The translations under genes were made by a program, and so were the position numbers. The notes beneath the pieces were generated by a model. The model made no database searches. It saw nothing but the letters and a program-made list of their open reading frames with translations, and was not told the DNA's origin. A stretch of 64,000 nucleotides of DNA, taken from positions 434,001 through 498,000 of the forward strand of contig JAWZYV010010311.1 in assembly GCA_038373885.1 (NCBI GenBank). The letters run 5' to 3'. This DNA comes from Cheiracanthium punctorium (Eukaryota; Arthropoda; Arachnida; Araneae; Cheiracanthiidae). Shown piece after piece: positions 45,145-55,558 of the stretch (position 1 is the first letter of the stretch; each line of letters starts with the position of its first letter).

Positions 45145-45304
45145 TAAAAACTAAAATGAAAACTTTTTCTAATTAATTCGTGATTGTTTGCTAAGAGATA
45201 AATTACTATGAAATATTTCAGTTCATTTGGAGATTGGGAAATTTGCGAAAAATTTAGATTACAATGGTTAGATTTAGTTGCTTAATCCAAACTTCCATTG
45301 GAAG

Positions 45305-45338
<34 letters not shown>

Positions 45339-45580
45339 CTTTAACTTAAAATTTGTAATTATTTATTCGTTTATTGTTAGATAAAAGACATAAATATGCA
45401 AACATTTTCGGTCTATTGATTGGGAAAGCAGCGTGAAATTGTAATAAAAAATAATTTATTTCTGTGTCAATCCTGCGGGACTACGATCCTAATCCCGCGG
45501 GATTAGTCCCGCAAACATTCGTGCGGGATCCCGCTCCCGCGGGATTGGGATTGCTTTCCCTACTTCGAGCACTCCAAGAA
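45145..45580. other. non-coding stretch with GC-rich inverted words
   Basis: A poly(A) run lies at 45312-45338. At 45468-45548 the words CCCGCGGGATTAG, CGGGATCCCG and CCCGCGGGATTGGGATTG form overlapping inverted repeats, probably one end of a hAT-type MITE. Confidence 0.45.
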
Positions 45581-45584
45581 CCTT

Positions 45585-46000
45585 GGCACCAATACAGCCG
45601 TCGTCTTTAAACAACGACGGCAATTTCTTGATCTATAGTAATAACCAGGCAGGAACACGACTATAAGTTTTTCTGTAATTTCAATTAACATTTTACTCAT
45701 TGAATTATCTGGTTGCTAGTTCAGTGTTCGAAAGTGCGTCATAATTTCTGAGCGTGTAGCATTTGTGTCTCCCGTAAAATATTTCTTAGAAATTAAGATC
45801 TGCAATTACATCGCCTACTAAAGCTGTTGTAGAATCTCGTCAAGCATATTTTAGCTACTCTTCACCTTTATTTACATCAATATTTATTTATATCAATATA
45901 TAATTAATATTCCATTTATAATTAATAATAATATAAAATTAAAAATGGAACACCTCAGAATTTGAGAGACGTTTTCAAGAATTTACTAAACTAAAATCAA
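45585..46000 (+). repeat. M module, copy 5 (with hairpin)
   Basis: Hairpin CCGTCGT-9-ACGACGG at 45598-45620, then 'caatttcttgatcta', 'gaattatctggttgctag', 'cgcctactaaagctgt', 'cacctttatttacatc' and 'gaatttgagagacgttttca'. Confidence 0.6.
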
Positions 46001-46440
46001 TGGTTGCATTCAAATGATACCCATTTGGTAAGGTTGATGTGGAGGAAATAACTGAAAATATAAATTCTATATTCTCTTATATTTTTATGTAAACGAAATT
46101 TTTTTCCTCACAGTGACATAATTTTAAAAGCACGAAGTTCTGTGCCTAAGAATAACTTCTGGAATATAACGGACAAAGTAGAGTATGCTCATCGTTATCA
46201 GGCACTACTAACTGAACAACAAATACACTGAACCAACAAATATCAGAATCCTTTTTTAAATTTGAATAAATGTTAAACTTTTAAAAAAATGCTTTTTTTT
46301 TAAGGAGGAATCTTTTTTAGGAGTCTTGGGGTTACGTATTAGTTGGCGAGTCACCTTAAACAAATTTTTTAAGCTTTTAAATCTTTATGTTTCATTGCTT
46401 TTGTTAGATTTCTTGAAAATTTTGCTAAATTTTGCTGGCG
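46001..46440. other. AT-rich non-coding stretch
   Basis: Nothing recognised. Confidence 0.45.
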
Positions 46441-46700
46441 GTATACTACTAAAATTTCTACGGTGAATCCAACAAAATTTAGAGATGAATGCGGTAAATG
46501 ACTTTTGGACTTTAAAAGCTCATTTTACTTTTTATTTTAAAAAAGAACAATAAAAACTTAATTTTGAAACTAAAATATTTCTTCTATTTACGGTTTCAGC
46601 TCAACACTGAGTAAACCCTCCTACTTCCAATCTTTTAACACTACACAGAAGTTAAATTTCTGCTTTCTATGTTTTTGCCAATATGCTACTTACTTACTTT
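46441..46700 (+). repeat. M module, copy 6, first half only
   Basis: Matches 33080-33350 ('ggcggtatactactaaaa', 'ctttaaaagctcatttt', 'caatcttttaacac', 'tttttgccaatatgctac'). It is cut by the SINE that follows. Confidence 0.5.
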
Positions 46701-46711
46701 CTTTCTTTTTT

Positions 46712-46930
46712 TTCTAATGGGCGGCTACTTTGCCGACCAGACATTGTCCCTTACAAAAGCCCGAATGTGTTGGCCACTTTATTATGGGGGCACCTAGTAG
46801 TTGGACCAACGTCGCCCCCTATGAAGGGACGGACATGACAACCACGCCCAGTCGACGATCGAACCCCGGCCGACGGGAGTTGAACCCGAAACCGGAGTAC
46901 GGTGCTTTACCCACCATACAACTCGGTCGG
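46712..46930 (-). mobile_element. tRNA-derived SINE, family N
   Basis: On the minus strand it begins CCGACCGAGTTGTATGGTGG with box A, then the doubled box-B words (GGTTCAACTCC and GGTTCGATCGT), 'ggcgacgttggtcc' and 'ccccataataaagtgg'. The tail near 46712 is T-rich on the + strand, so A-rich on the SINE strand. An open frame crossing it on the + strand is an artefact. Confidence 0.75.
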
Positions 46931-46950
46931 TACTGCTTTCTTTCTTTGTA

Positions 46951-47400
46951 CAGGGTGTTTCAATCAAAATCGCGCACATCAACCTTGCGTTCTTCAGCTA
47001 CTGCATGTGACATTCCCAGCTGCACAGCGAGTTTTCGTCTGCTTTTCGTTAGATTTCTTCGTAAAGCTGTCTCCACCCACATCTGCCACTTTCGTATTCA
47101 CTTTGGACGGTCTACCCGATCTCTTCCTGTCTGCAATCCGATCCTGTGTCACGCAACCTTTGCACTAAACGTGTCATCGCTGATGAATTTGATACTGTTT
47201 CACCTGGATATTTTTTTTCTGAAATGCATTTATCACACGGTAATGAGATTTTGTAGCGAAATAAAATTCCACAATTCAGTTGTGGTCAGTTGTGCTCAAC
47301 TGACCACAACTGACAAGCTTTTTGAAAACGATCCCATCCCAGCTACGTTCAAAACTTATTATGATAGGGCCCCTGCTGCTATCTAGTGACAGAAATTTCA
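46951..47400 (-). mobile_element. mariner-like element, N-terminal remnant
   Basis: After TA (46949-46950) the end CAGGGTGTTTCAATC is a mariner-like terminus. The minus strand holds a broken helix-turn-helix region: RKRSGRPSKV, then after a frameshift RRNLTKSRRKLAVQLGMSHAV. The catalytic part and right end are not found. A 16-bp hairpin (47277-47312) lies inside. Confidence 0.55.
47277..47312. repeat. perfect 16-bp hairpin
   Basis: CAGTTGTGGTCAGTTG pairs with 47297-47312 around a 4-base loop. Confidence 0.85.
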
Positions 47401-47459
47401 ACCACCCCTTTTGGTTTTTAAGCAACAATTTTCTGCTTATGGGTTTTGACTCAAAATTT

Positions 47460-47970
47460 TTGATAAAATGTGGCTACCCTTAGGAGATAAACAGGAACAG
47501 CTTGTCGACGTTCTAGTTGACATTGCACATAGTTCAGAAGAAGATCATCATCGTGCATAATCATTCTAAAACCCCCTAAAAGCCTTTCTAAGTTCTGCTC
47601 AAACACTCATTATATGAACATCCTGTATTTCCTCTAAAGACGTTTTGGGTGGGTCCTGGACAAAGAATAGAAGACATTCCAGCTAGTAATGAACTTTAAA
47701 ACTCAAAATTTCTAAATCTCAAAGCAAAGAGAAGTAGAGAAATGCTTTGTCAATGGAAATTTCAGGTTTTTTTTCATGTCATAAGAGACAGAAGGAGGAT
47801 TTCAACAACATTGCATTCTGAGCAAATAGAACATGCTTGTTTGCACTTCAGTGTTAAAGTTGTATATGATGATATATCCTTTCTTTCCCACTTAATAAAA
47901 GACTGAAGGAAAATTTCAACTGCGTCATTCTAGCAGTACACGTTTTTTGTAATTGTTTTACTGATATATA
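47460..47970. repeat. P module fragment joined to Q module
   Basis: 47460-47620 matches the 5' side of the P modules. 47600-47940 ('atatgaacatcctgtattt', 'gcattctgagcaaata', 'catgcttgtttgcacttcag') matches 51225-51420 and 52570-52735. No gene recognised. Confidence 0.45.
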
Positions 47971-48036
47971 TGACGGGTAGTCAAAAATTAACCGGTGGTG
48001 TAACTCTTTATTACCACAATATACATAGGCAGGTAG

Positions 48037-49105
48037 TTAATCTCTTTCAAAGTAGGCGCCTTCAGAACACGCACACTTGCTCCACCGCTCCTGCCGTTGC
48101 TGGAAACAATGCTGGAAAAGACGTTTCGGTATATTCCAAAGTTCAGCTGTCGCGTTGGCTTTGATGTCTTGTATGGTACCAAAACCTTTGCGGCCCATTT
48201 TGATCTTAAAGAAGAGCCAGAAATCCGGATTAAGAGCCAGAAGACGCTTAATCCGGTGAATAGGAAGGCTATAGACGAGTGGAATATTCTTTTTTGAAAG
48301 GCATGTCTGCACAGCAATCGGTTTGTGGGAGGGAGCATTGTCGTGATGTGGCGACTATCCTCCTTGCCATTTGGAGGGACGTTTTCTTCGGATTACCTCC
48401 CGCAGTCTTTTATAAACTTTTACGTACAAAAAACCCTTAACAGTTTGTCCAGCTGGTTCAAGTTCATGATGCACCACTCCTTCATTCATAAAAATTCTAC
48501 ATTGCCAAAATAAACTATGAGCAACATTTTTGTTTTAGATTTGACATGACGTGATTTATTTGGTCGAGGGGAGCACGTTGTGTGCCATTCTGATGACTGC
48601 GCCTTGTTCTCCGAGTCGTAACCCAGGAAGCAAGAGAGCTCGGTAAAAAGTCGGCCGAGTATCTATTTAATTGGCTTGTAGCTGGCTGTTTTAAGAAGTT
48701 TTCGGTCTGTCATGCATTCCGCACGTCCTACCAAGGTCCGTGGAAAAGTGTTGCAGGACTATTTGCAGATGGCGCTGACAGTTTGCCCACCAGTACTATT
48801 GTTTCGCTTTTCCCCTTGGACTGCTTCATCATTCTATGACGTAGTCGAGTCTCTGTTCTCGTTCGTCTTTCTTCTTTTGCTCTGTTCGCTCCGGGAGCCC
48901 TCGGGAAATCGTCCGAGGACGCACAAAATCTCTTCGGAGCGGACAGTCAAGGGACCGTTTCCCAATCGGACATCCCCAATCTACAACGGAGGCGAGGTCG
49001 GGCGGGTGAAATAGGGGTCGTGTGAAGAAAGTTGGCCGAGATGCGGCGGGGGTTCCTTGCTGCTTGGGAAGCGTATACCCAGGTCTCGTCACCAGTAACA
49101 ATTGT
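48037..49105 (-). pseudogene. mariner transposase pseudogene
   Basis: The order of blocks on the minus strand is TGDETWVYA (first catalytic Asp, about 49075-49100), [insertion], YDSENKAQSSEW, then SPRPNKSRHVKSKTKMLL, then frameshifted HHELEPAGQTVKGFF. The block that should carry the second Asp reads ATSRQCSLP. Then come SKKNIPLVYS, the FGTIQDIKANATAEL region and the C-terminal RWSKCACSEGAYFERD. These correspond to mariner transposases of the DD34D group (TGDE.W, YDPE.K.QSSEW, HDNAP.H, ..YFEGD). Several frameshifts and a degraded HDNAP motif rule out function. Confidence 0.8.
48627..49071. mobile_element. 445-bp insertion inside the mariner pseudogene
   Basis: CGTAACCCAG (48617-48626) and CGTATACCCAG (49072-49082) flank it as a near-perfect 10-11 bp direct repeat. 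Removing it rejoins the codons around WVY/YDSE. It is GC-richer than its surroundings, has 'gaagcaag' and 'cttgctgc' near opposite edges, and encodes nothing recognisable. The type is unknown. Confidence 0.5.
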
Positions 49106-49140
49106 CTCAAGAAACGTCAGGTCCTCTGTCCAATTCCTTA

Positions 49141-50025
49141 ACTGTGTTATAAGAGTGTGTTTTAAAAGGTTATACGATTACACAATTCACAGTTTTATTC
49201 GAATACTGCGTACATGAACCCGCGTTAAAGGGTGCCTATTGTACTGATCATTTTTACAATGGACGCATTCGAACTAGATAAACGGTAAGTTATTTTGTCT
49301 TGCAGTTTCAGCAGAGGAGACAATCAAAAGCTATTTTCTTTTTAATTTTTTTATTCATAGAGAGTATGACCCCCCCCTAACCCCCCCCTTGGCTACGCCC
49401 CTGCTGTATACTATGCGGAAGCCCCAAATCTGAATTCCGAATAGATTTTTTAAATTGACAGTTGTGTATCAAGTACCTATTATTTATACTGAGGCAATAG
49501 AACTTTGAGGATATTTATCTGAAACTACGGAAATGCAGATTTGTGTTAATGGCACTGTTGTGTTATATGATAAGGATGTCTCCATAGAGAGTTTAAACAC
49601 GAAGTACGAAAGAACTACGCAATAAATGATATCTGATTACTGTTAAGTCGCCAATGAACAGCACAAGACGGAAAGTATTTAAACTTCACATATGGACGTT
49701 TGTACGTATGTGAAATGGTATCGGAATTCTTTCCTCATGCATTGTGGAAGAACAGTAGAAGTATCATAACAGACACGTATAAAATTTTGACTTTCAATTG
49801 CACGGTTCTGATAGTGACACTAAATTTGTGCTCAGAAAAAACTTATAATATGTTTTCATGCAAATGTGGGCGTGGATATTGATCATGCTTTTAGTTTGGA
49901 ACGTCGCTTTTCCATGAAAAGAAGCAGTAGGCTTTGGCGTACAATTTCACAGTTAACGGTGTTACTGACAGATTTATTTGCCAGGAGAGGACAGCTCGCA
50001 TCACTGAATGTGTCGCTTAGAGCTA
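49141..50025. other. non-coding stretch with a hAT end
   Basis: 'ccccccccttggctacgcccctg' spans about 49379-49401 and is a hAT right terminus of the 36370 family. Its left end was not found. No gene. Confidence 0.45.
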
Positions 50026-50029
50026 CATA

Positions 50030-50275
50030 TACGTCCTTCCCGGAATTTCCCGCCACAATTTAGAACCTCATCAGAAGGTGCGGGAGACTTCTGAATATTG
50101 GCACCCCTCGGAAACTGCTAGCGACCGCCGAGAGGACTTTCGGAACCACGGATTTAACGTGCACGTACACCTCATGTACACAGTGGTCTTTAGTGGTAAG
50201 CCGGTATCGAACCCACAAGCTTCCGGTTACGAGTCCAACGCCTTAAACACTGGGCTACTTGTTACTGACCGGCCC
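50030..50275 (-). mobile_element. tRNA-derived SINE, family U
   Basis: On the minus strand box A (TAGCCCAGTGT) is followed by GGCGTTGGACTCGTAACCGG, which looks like a tRNA-Thr (CGT) anticodon arm, and box B GGTTCGATACC (50203-50213 on +). The body ('gtgcacgttaaatccgtgg', 'gggtgccaatattcagaag') matches the copy at 27905-28165. Confidence 0.65.
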
Positions 50276-50365
50276 TTGTTACTGACAGATTAAAGTTTCT
50301 AGTTCTCTTTTTTTGGCGGCACTTTACTTCAGGAGCTGACTCCGAGAATTACGAAAGAAGTTTAA

Positions 50366-50840
50366 CCCTTTGAGGCGCAACCCTTTCCCAATGCTGAAAA
50401 AAGGGCAGCCGTTGCCATCGCTCGACTTAACTACCAGCAAGATGGCGGACGATCGAAACGTTCATCGCGTGCCGCAGATCTAGAGACCCTCTTTTGACGA
50501 CAGCTGGCTGTGCCGCACAGCGGTCTGTCGTCAAAAAAGGGGTCCGCTATCTTTCTGGTAGTTAAGTTGAGCGATGGCAACGGCTGCCCTTTTTTCAGCA
50601 TTGGGCAATCTATCCAGCCGTTCTGGCACTCTTCCATTTTTCAGCAGATGTCAGTGCTGTTAAAAATAATCGTGACAATTTTTTTGCGGGAAATCACGTG
50701 CTAAAAAAAGTAAAGGATTCTCATGGAGCTAGGTGACCCGCAAGTATTTTTGCAGAAATCAAATCTATTCTTTGTGACTGGCAACTGTCAAAACGTCAAA
50801 GTTTGGTGTTCCCAGAGTGGGGTCACTGCGCCTCAAAGGG
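50366..50840. mobile_element. piggyBac-like MITE (475 bp) with internal inverted repeat
   Basis: TTAA lies on both sides (50362-50365, 50841-50844). The ends CCCTTTGAGGCGCA and TGCGCCTCAAAGGG are exact inverses. CCCT-start termini with TTAA duplication define piggyBac-type elements. Inside, about 70-90 bp near 50385-50470 are inverted at 50540-50610 ('aatgctgaaaaaagggcagc'). No transposase. Confidence 0.88.
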
Positions 50841-50899
50841 TTAAGTGGTTTTTGCTTTGGGAGACGTACGTCCCTTGACGAACTTTCATTCCTATCACA

Positions 50900-51126
50900 G
50901 AGCCGCGGCTTACATACAAAGACGGCAATTTCTTGATTTTGTAACAATTCAGGTCACAATGCGAAGACTTCAATTTTTACATATCTTAATTAAATTTTTC
51001 TCTCTGAATTATCTGGTTGCTTATTCATTATTCGCATTTTGTATAAGAAGAGTTTATTTTTGTCTTCAAAGTTCTTATCACTCATTTTTATTGCTATTCA
51101 GCCTCCAGCACCGGTCAATTAAACTG
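50900..51126 (+). repeat. M module, copy 7 (partial)
   Basis: Keeps half of the hairpin segment ('acaaagacggcaatttcttg'), then 'gaattatctggttgctta' and 'gttcttatcactcatttt'. Confidence 0.5.
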
Positions 51127-51183
51127 GTACTTACTAAGTACAGTGCGAAAATTAGTAATTTTCGCACTGTACTTAGTAAGTAC
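51127..51183. repeat. perfect 28-bp-arm palindrome
   Basis: GTACTTACTAAGTACAGTGC and the following AT-rich bases are exactly complementary to 51156-51183, with one central base. Such a perfect cruciform-capable sequence must be recent or actively maintained. Confidence 0.9.
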
Positions 51184-51224
51184 TAATTTTTACTGCGCTG
51201 TAGACCTCACACAACAGGGAAACA

Positions 51225-51420
51225 TTGATTATATGAACATTCTGTATTTCCTCGAAATACGTTATAAACGAGCCAATAATAAACTGCAGAAATTTAAAAT
51301 TCTTAAATCTGAAAGCACAGAAGTAGAGAAATTCTTTGAGAAAGGAATTTTTTTTCATGTAATTAGAGGCAGAAGAACGATTTCAACTGCTTTGCATTCT
51401 GAACAAATACACGCTTAAAT
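51225..51420. repeat. Q module, copy 2
   Basis: Matches 47600-47835 ('atgaacattctgtatttcct', 'gtagagaaattctttg', 'gcattctgaacaaata'). Confidence 0.5.
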
Positions 51421-52569
51421 CTATTGATTAAAACTAACACTCCTTGATTGATTAAATTTCTTATCGGCTGATTTAAATCCTTTTATGCTAAAAAATACTC
51501 ATTAAAGACAATAATTTGTTATCTCCTCCATTCGCCTCAATCCTCCCGATTCACTAGGTTCTACTTAGCTCAATTTTCACAATATGTTTGTCTATTTGAG
51601 TATTCTGTCTGTCTCTTCTCCCCCACGACCCATATCCTATTACTATCACGTGACCAACGCTCTTCAACGGATAACGGTTCATAGTCACAACCGTGGCTCA
51701 CGGTTTAGTTGCGCGTGTATTCGCTTGTGATAATTTGGTTTTATATCCGAATACCAAATGCATCTTTTTCATAATCAGAGTTGTGAAATAAATTCAGCCT
51801 AGATATCGAGGAGATACTTTAGGTAAAGATTTCGCTTTATGACATAGTTTCTTACGATTGGATTATAAAAAGCTGTTGTAAAACAAATGAAGTTATGATA
51901 TCTCCACTCAAAGTGAGTAAGTAGTATTTTACCTTTTTCATGTAAATAAATTGAGTTGCAGCTTTAATTAAATCCCTCAGCTGGTTTAACCATGATTGCA
52001 TTTCTGTATTCTGACTGTACTGTGAATTCGTTTTATAACTAGAGACTATGGTGAAATTATATTCTATTTATTAAAAAAATACTTTTTTATAGTGTATTAA
52101 GATATATGTAATGTATTTGCCTTGATTTAAAATTTATTTTCTCGGGCTTATAATCATAGATTACAGCTGTGATAATAAAAAATGAAGAAAACGAATAATT
52201 CAATATATTAATCAAAAACAGCAAATTTTAATAAAACACCCTTTTTATAGCTTAAAATAATAATCTTAATTGAGTACAGATATATTAATTAAAAAGGGTC
52301 TGATTTTGTAAAAACGCCCATTCTATAGCTTAAATAATAATCATAATTGAGTACACTTATATTAATCAAAAACGGACAGACACTCCTCATTTTTGATTAT
52401 TATTTAGCCTAAATGGATCTGTTGTATAATGCTCAAAAATTGAGAATTTTTCGCTAAATTGATTTTTGTCGTTTAATGGAGCAAAATTTACTCAATCGGG
52501 AGAATGGCTGTTTGAAGTCAAAAATTGAGTAAAAATATACTCCGTAAGATTATTTTACTCAATAGATTT
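51421..52569. other. AT-rich non-coding stretch
   Basis: Two diverged direct copies of 'atagcttaaaataataatc' with 'tgagtacagatatattaat' occur at about 52248 and 52332. No gene. Confidence 0.45.
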
Positions 52570-52743
52570 AAGCGTGTAGAGCATGCTTGTATGCACTTCA
52601 TAGTTAAATTGATACTTTAATCGATAAGGGGGTAAGTAGAGAAATTCTTTACCGATTCAGTCTTCAATTTTTCTCACTTAATAGAACACTGAAGGAAGTT
52701 TTCAACTGCATCATTGCAGCAATATACTCGTTTGCTTTTGATT
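52570..52743. repeat. Q module, copy 3
   Basis: Matches 47840-47940 ('gcatgcttgtatgcacttca', 'cttaatagaacactgaagga'). Confidence 0.45.
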
Positions 52744-53030
52744 GTTAAAGTAACTAGGGGCCAAGACCCCTTAACTCGCTATGATCGCATTTCATATGAG
52801 GCATTTGGCCCCTAAAAGACTGATTCATAAAAAATACATCATTTCAACAAGCAAAACCCTAACGTTGGATAAGATAGAATGTTACCGAGCTACACATTGC
52901 TTGGTTCTTGTATGTTGCTTGGAACATAAAAATTTAAACCTCGCACTATTTGTAATTATCTGAAACCCATGATACGCCTTGCGTATTAGTCAATTATGGA
53001 GAATTTTCATAATTTGCGACTTGCGTATAT
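52744..53030. repeat. Q2 dispersed repeat, copy 2
   Basis: Counterpart of 28465-28760. It abuts the duplicated gene unit. Confidence 0.65.
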
Positions 53031-53499
53031 GTATATTTGCGTGAATTCTTCTTGAAAATCTGAAGAGGAAAAAATTTCTTTGAATATCAAGAAGTTTCTT
53101 CAGTTGACAGGGGAAAAAAGAAACGGCGATATTCCGGCAGCGCTGCTGCCAAATTTCCGTGAATTGAAGAAGTAATTTTTTAGAGTCTAACATTAAGTTT
53201 TCCTGCAAATTTTGTGGCATTTTGAAAAATATTTTAGGTCATTATGTAGGTATTTTTAGGGGGGGGGGATAAAAAAAATCGTTTTCTCAGAATTGAAGAA
53301 CGGTCGGATTTGCAGAATTTTAAAGTAGCCTAAGCTCTTTCTATGATCAATCCTGCATTCAATTTATGTCTTCCATGCTCAAACGAAACGTCAGCTGATG
53401 CCAATCCAGGTGCTAGGTCTAACATTTGGATTTGGTTGGAAAATGGGGGACAACTCTGAGGGGACAGCATTCGCCAGCCTACTAAGAACCCCCCATGAC

Positions 53500-54258
53500 C
53501 GGTTTGGTACTATTCGGCGCGGCCGATTCAGCGCGAAACTTATTTTTACTTTAATGTACAAGAATAAAGATTGTCTTTATTATAAAGTTTTTTAAGAACT
53601 ATTTTAATTCCGTATAATACAATATAATCAGTGCTGGCCTCTTTGCGAGACCCAAAAAAATCAGTGGGTCCGGCCATCGCTTCAGGGGGCCCCTCGAAAA
53701 TATGCTAACGCTGGCCCCTTTGCGAGACCTAAAAGACATCAGTGGGTGGGGCCATCGCTTCAGATGGCTCCCTCGGAATTATGCTAACGCTGGTCCCTTT
53801 CCGAGACCAAAAAAAAAAAACATCAGTGGGTCCGGAAATCGCCTCAAGGAGCCCCTTCGAAAATATGCTAACGCTGGCTCCTTTGCGAGAAAAAAAAAAC
53901 ATTAGTGCGTCTGGCCATAACTTCAGGGGGTCCCCTCGAAAATATGATAACGCTGGCCCCTTTGCGAGACCAAAAAAAAACGTAAGTGGGTCCGGCCATC
54001 GCCTCAAGGGGCCCCCTCGAAAATTTGCTAACGCCGGTCCCTTTCCGAGACCAAAAAAAAACATCAGTTGTCGGGCCATCGCTTCAGGGGGCCCCCTCGG
54101 AAATATGCTAACGCTGGCCCCTTTGCGAGAGAAGTTGAAGCACTTTAAATTATACAAATTTCTATTCATCACAATTTTTTTGTTCATGCATGAGAAACAT
54201 AGATTTTCACCGAGAAATCCGCGTCAAAATGAGTTTCGCGCCGAATTGTCCCATCCCG
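53500..54258. mobile_element. 759-bp insertion with 8-bp duplication and internal minisatellite
   Basis: CCCATGAC flanks it exactly on both sides (53492-53499 and 54259-54266). The ends CGGTTTGGTACTATTCGGCG and, inverted, CGGGATGGGACAATTCGGCG match at 16 of 20. The sister unit at 58.37 kb has a single CCCATGAC and no insert. An 8-bp duplication fits hAT, P or related groups, but the CGG termini are not a form I recognise. Confidence 0.8.
53635..54132. repeat. ~80-bp minisatellite, about six units
   Basis: Units begin near 53635, 53711, 53791, 53874, 53954, 54035 and 54114 with 'ctggcccctttgcgagacc'. A run of A, 'catcagtgggtccggccatcgc' and 'ggggcccctcgaaaatatgc' follow. Periods near 81 bp (27 codons) keep long frames open on both strands, which are artefacts of the repeat. 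Confidence 0.9.
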
Positions 54259-54266
54259 CCCATGAC

Positions 54267-55374
54267 AAATTGACCAACATCTCCGGACCTCGCAGCTGTC
54301 AATCCGATAGAAGGCGTCTGACTAGGCCATTGGAAAGGGAAGAGAATTCTATGTTTAGCTGCTTATCTATACACAATTTCAGATTGATCGGTTTAGAAGT
54401 AAATATTGAACATATATTTGTGCAAAGTGAGTTAACCCAGAATAGCAATTGTCTCCAAACTAGTCAGGCCGAAGGCTGCATTACTATCAAGCAGCAAATT
54501 GGTAGCCGATTACACACTCGAGGTCCACATGAGAAAGAATCAAAACATAGATGTTCTTTATAAGTATATGTTTATTATTTTATTCTCTTATTATTTAATA
54601 ACACTACGCATGAACACACACTGCATGTGAAAATCTATATTTGTTTGAATGGTGAAATTGTTTCCTGAATGCCGAAATAGCAGACATATCTGGCTTTATA
54701 TTGGATGTCCTTAGATCAACAGTAGCCTGAGATTATCATCAGACAAGTTCGTTCTTCTACCATAGATAAGTTTGTTATATAATCTTATTGGCTCTAGGTT
54801 GAAAAAGGTTGAAAAGTTAGCAGCGAATAAGGTTTTTCAACGTAGTGATAATGTGTTTGTGTTTGAGGATTGACTGCACTAGGGTACTAGGCTATAAGGG
54901 GGAATGCCCTCTGTGGAGAACTTTCCAAGGAATCCTAGCTCGTATTTACGCGAGGTTTCTGAGACAACCACGGAAAACTCCGAACGGCTAGGTCGACAGG
55001 TGCGACTGAGGCAATGTAGTGATGAAGGTAAGACGGTAAGTGTACCTAAGTAACAGTAAGTAAAGGTAAGTGTAGTACAAAGGTAAGACGATAGACACCT
55101 TTTCGTTACGGTCCACTTTTCTGGCCTGGTTGGTACCCGTATGGGATTTTAAAGGCGATTCACGCCAAAAATCTTTTGTTTCATTTTGCTCTTATTTATG
55201 CGTTTCCTTTACAGAACTTACAAACAAATTTTAAACGATTTTGATAAATTATCAATTCAGGTGCGGACTGGTCAGGTCGAATGGTAGGTGATTGCCAAGG
55301 GCCCTCGGCTGAAGAGGGCCTCGGAGAAATGGATATACTACATTATAATTAGAGTAATTTGATATAGATCAGAG
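54267..55374. other. conserved non-coding middle of the unit
   Basis: Present in both late units. It contains 'gatcggtttagaagtaaata' (SINE or LINE-tail-like, also at 30.43 kb) and a fragment of the T-family SINE body at about 54935-55015. Open frames of 70 codons (54347-54563 and 58458-58670) differ mainly at amino-acid-changing positions and are probably not coding. Confidence 0.5.
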
Positions 55375-55550
55375 CAGTGGTGTAGCGATAAATTTTTCAA
55401 CGTGGGGTTACGCCTACCATAACTCATATATACCTTTATATACGTGGTGATTAGAGAGAGAAGAAAATACATTTTATATGGCAAAAAAAGAAAGATCCTC
55501 ATGGCAGCGGAAGTTCTAACACCCCTAACCCACCCGTGGCTACGTCACTG
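55375..55550. mobile_element. hAT-type MITE (176 bp)
   Basis: Ends CAGTGGTGTAGCGATAA and GTGGCTACGTCACTG. The octamer GATCAGAG is exact on both sides (55367-55374, 55551-55558). The same insertion is at 59475-59647, so it predates the duplication. Confidence 0.85.
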
Positions 55551-55558
55551 GATCAGAG

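Larger units (their letters stand above)
47973..49140 (-). mobile_element. mariner (Mos1-like) element remnant with nested insertion
   Basis: It begins at 'cgggtagtcaaaaattaacc' on its 3' side and holds a broken mariner transposase over about 1.1 kb. The coding region is split by a 445-bp insertion (48627-49071). The 5' end beyond about 49140 is lost. Confidence 0.7.

Noticed and set aside
46730..47386. 218-codon plus-strand frame
   Set aside because: Runs antisense through a SINE and then a mariner remnant. No protein signature in that frame.
49379..49401. Complete hAT element
   Set aside because: Only the right terminus is present. No left terminus with a matching octamer was found upstream.
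53729..54563. Long open frames on both strands (152 and 273 codons)
   Set aside because: Produced by the ~81-bp minisatellite, whose unit length is near a multiple of three.
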